Source of the DNA: Pavlovales sp. CCMP2436
Taxonomy: Eukaryota > Haptophyta > Pavlovophyceae > Pavlovales
Assembly: GCA_026770615.1 (NCBI GenBank)
Contig: MU631356.1
Span: forward strand, 68,837 to 86,606
Direction: 5' to 3'
DNA length: 17,770 bases
The position numbers were made by a program, and so were the translations under genes. Below the pieces are notes generated by a model. It was not told where the DNA came from. It saw only the letters and a list, made by a program, of their open reading frames with translations, and made no database searches. Below are positions 17,334 to 17,770 of the stretch, one piece after another. Position 1 is the first letter of the stretch. Every line of letters begins with the position of its first letter.

Positions 17334-17516
17334 AATTATTTATATTTATAATTTATTCCGCTCGATCTTTATCGTCGTCGGTTCATAACGACGTCATTCC
17401 GGAGAGTGAGCCCGTCAAAGGTGTTTGACGCCTGAGGAGTGTTACGCAGGACTAGGCTTGAACTGGTGACCCTCGGATTATCAGTCTGATGCTCTAACCG
17501 ACTCAGCTAACCGGGC
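17334..17516 (-). repeat. Repeat family S, copy S3: putative tRNA-derived SINE
   Basis: On minus it consists of a tRNA-Ile-like head (17516-17444), a unique middle, the family core (TGACGTCGTTATGAACCGAC) and GCGGAATAAATTATAAATAT, grading into an A/T-rich tail. A pol III promoter is present: a box A-like TTAGCTGAGTCGG and a box B GTTCAAGCC that fits GWTCRANNC. This head-core-tail order is that of a SINE. The tail is shared with S1 and S2, which have different heads. Confidence 0.65.
17444..17516 (-). tRNA. tRNA-Ile-like (GAT) sequence, probably a SINE head or pseudo-tRNA
   Basis: The 73-nt cloverleaf layout has correct spacing: D-arm, anticodon loop CTGATAA (anticodon GAT), five-base variable loop and T-loop TTCAAGC. 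Mismatches occur in the acceptor stem (two mismatches plus two G-T pairs), the D-stem (G-G), the anticodon stem (A-C) and the T-stem (C-A). The 3' acceptor strand looks replaced by unrelated sequence. A working tRNA is unlikely, and eukaryotic nuclear tRNA-Ile normally has AAT or TAT. Confidence 0.4.
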
Positions 17517-17539
17517 GTGTATATAAAGATCTAGAAATA

Positions 17540-17765
17540 CATCCGTCCCCTGACAGGTCTCCACCGGACCCAAGCGTTGAGAAACACTCGGATCAAGGGA
17601 TCTTTGCACAGCACACGGATACCGTCCCAAGCGTTGGGTGTTCGGGCGTTTTGTGTTTTGTGTGGACCCCCCCCCTAAGAATAGTTCTTTTATCGTCCCC
17701 CAACTTGCCCCCCCCCCGCGTACGGGCATGACTAGAACTGAATCCGATGACCCCCCCCCTCTTAG
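17540..17765 (+). other. Right part of a putative fourth SDR intron with poly-C tracts
   Basis: If the donor at 17323-17324 is used, this is the 3' part of the intron. It contains C9 at 17667-17675, a C tract of nine or more near 17708-17717, and ATGACTAGAA then GAATCCGATGA followed by C9 and TCTTAG (AG at 17764-17765). It repeats the end of SDR intron 2. The next exon would begin at 17766. Confidence 0.45.
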
Positions 17766-17770
17766 CACAC

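Noticed and set aside
17444..17516. A functional tRNA-Ile gene
   Set aside because: Mismatches in all four stems and an unrelated acceptor 3' strand point to a SINE head or pseudogene.
1..17770. Prokaryotic features (operons, Shine-Dalgarno sites, CRISPR arrays, riboswitches)
   Set aside because: Introns and CDT1 show eukaryotic nuclear DNA; direct repeats present have no array-like spacing.

Overview
The window looks like nuclear DNA of a unicellular eukaryote with a GC-rich coding style, most likely a marine microalga (a haptophyte is my first guess; pelagophyte or dinoflagellate are alternatives). The reasons are spliceosomal introns with GT...AG borders, a eukaryotic replication-licensing gene (CDT1), strong GC3 bias in exons, AT-rich intergenic DNA and heavy loading with degenerate non-LTR-type mobile DNA. 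The taxon is an inference; nothing here is diagnostic.

Layout. 1-1238: decayed minus-strand copy (A) of an unrecognised gene family. 1369-1898: 530-bp fragment of a retroelement gene, about 96% identical to part of the longer copy at 12869-14725 and carrying a stop. 1899-2715: truncated minus-strand two-exon fragment rich in Cys. 2724-3020: foldback element. 3258-5371: CDT1, one 158-nt intron, apparently intact. 5372-6727: gene-poor DNA with dispersed repeats. 6728-8113: second decayed copy (B) of the family seen at the left edge. 8181-9000: tandem repeats, CCAAT-rich miniature repeats and a poly-A run. 9441-9644: repeat S1. 9879-10774: SEL1-repeat pseudogene. 10952-11015: palindromes. 11850-12262: AT-rich inverted-repeat element. 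12869-14725: C-terminal part of a retroelement polyprotein with an A-rich end. 14894 to the right edge: a membrane-anchored short-chain dehydrogenase (SDR) gene with at least four exons, continuing beyond the window.

Only CDT1 and the SDR look like working host genes. Their exon structures were rebuilt by eye from protein-family continuity and phase-compatible splice sites. The SDR gene is the most interesting locus: its start lies 17 nt after the retroelement's A-rich end; its third intron holds a member (S2) of a repeat family and an antisense ORF with a single stop; the following putative intron holds another member (S3) fused to a tRNA-Ile-like head, as in a SINE; and its second and fourth introns end in nearly the same sequence plus a poly-C tract, as expected of introner-like elements. 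The window is therefore best read as two host genes in a landscape shaped by non-LTR elements, SINEs and possibly mobile introns.
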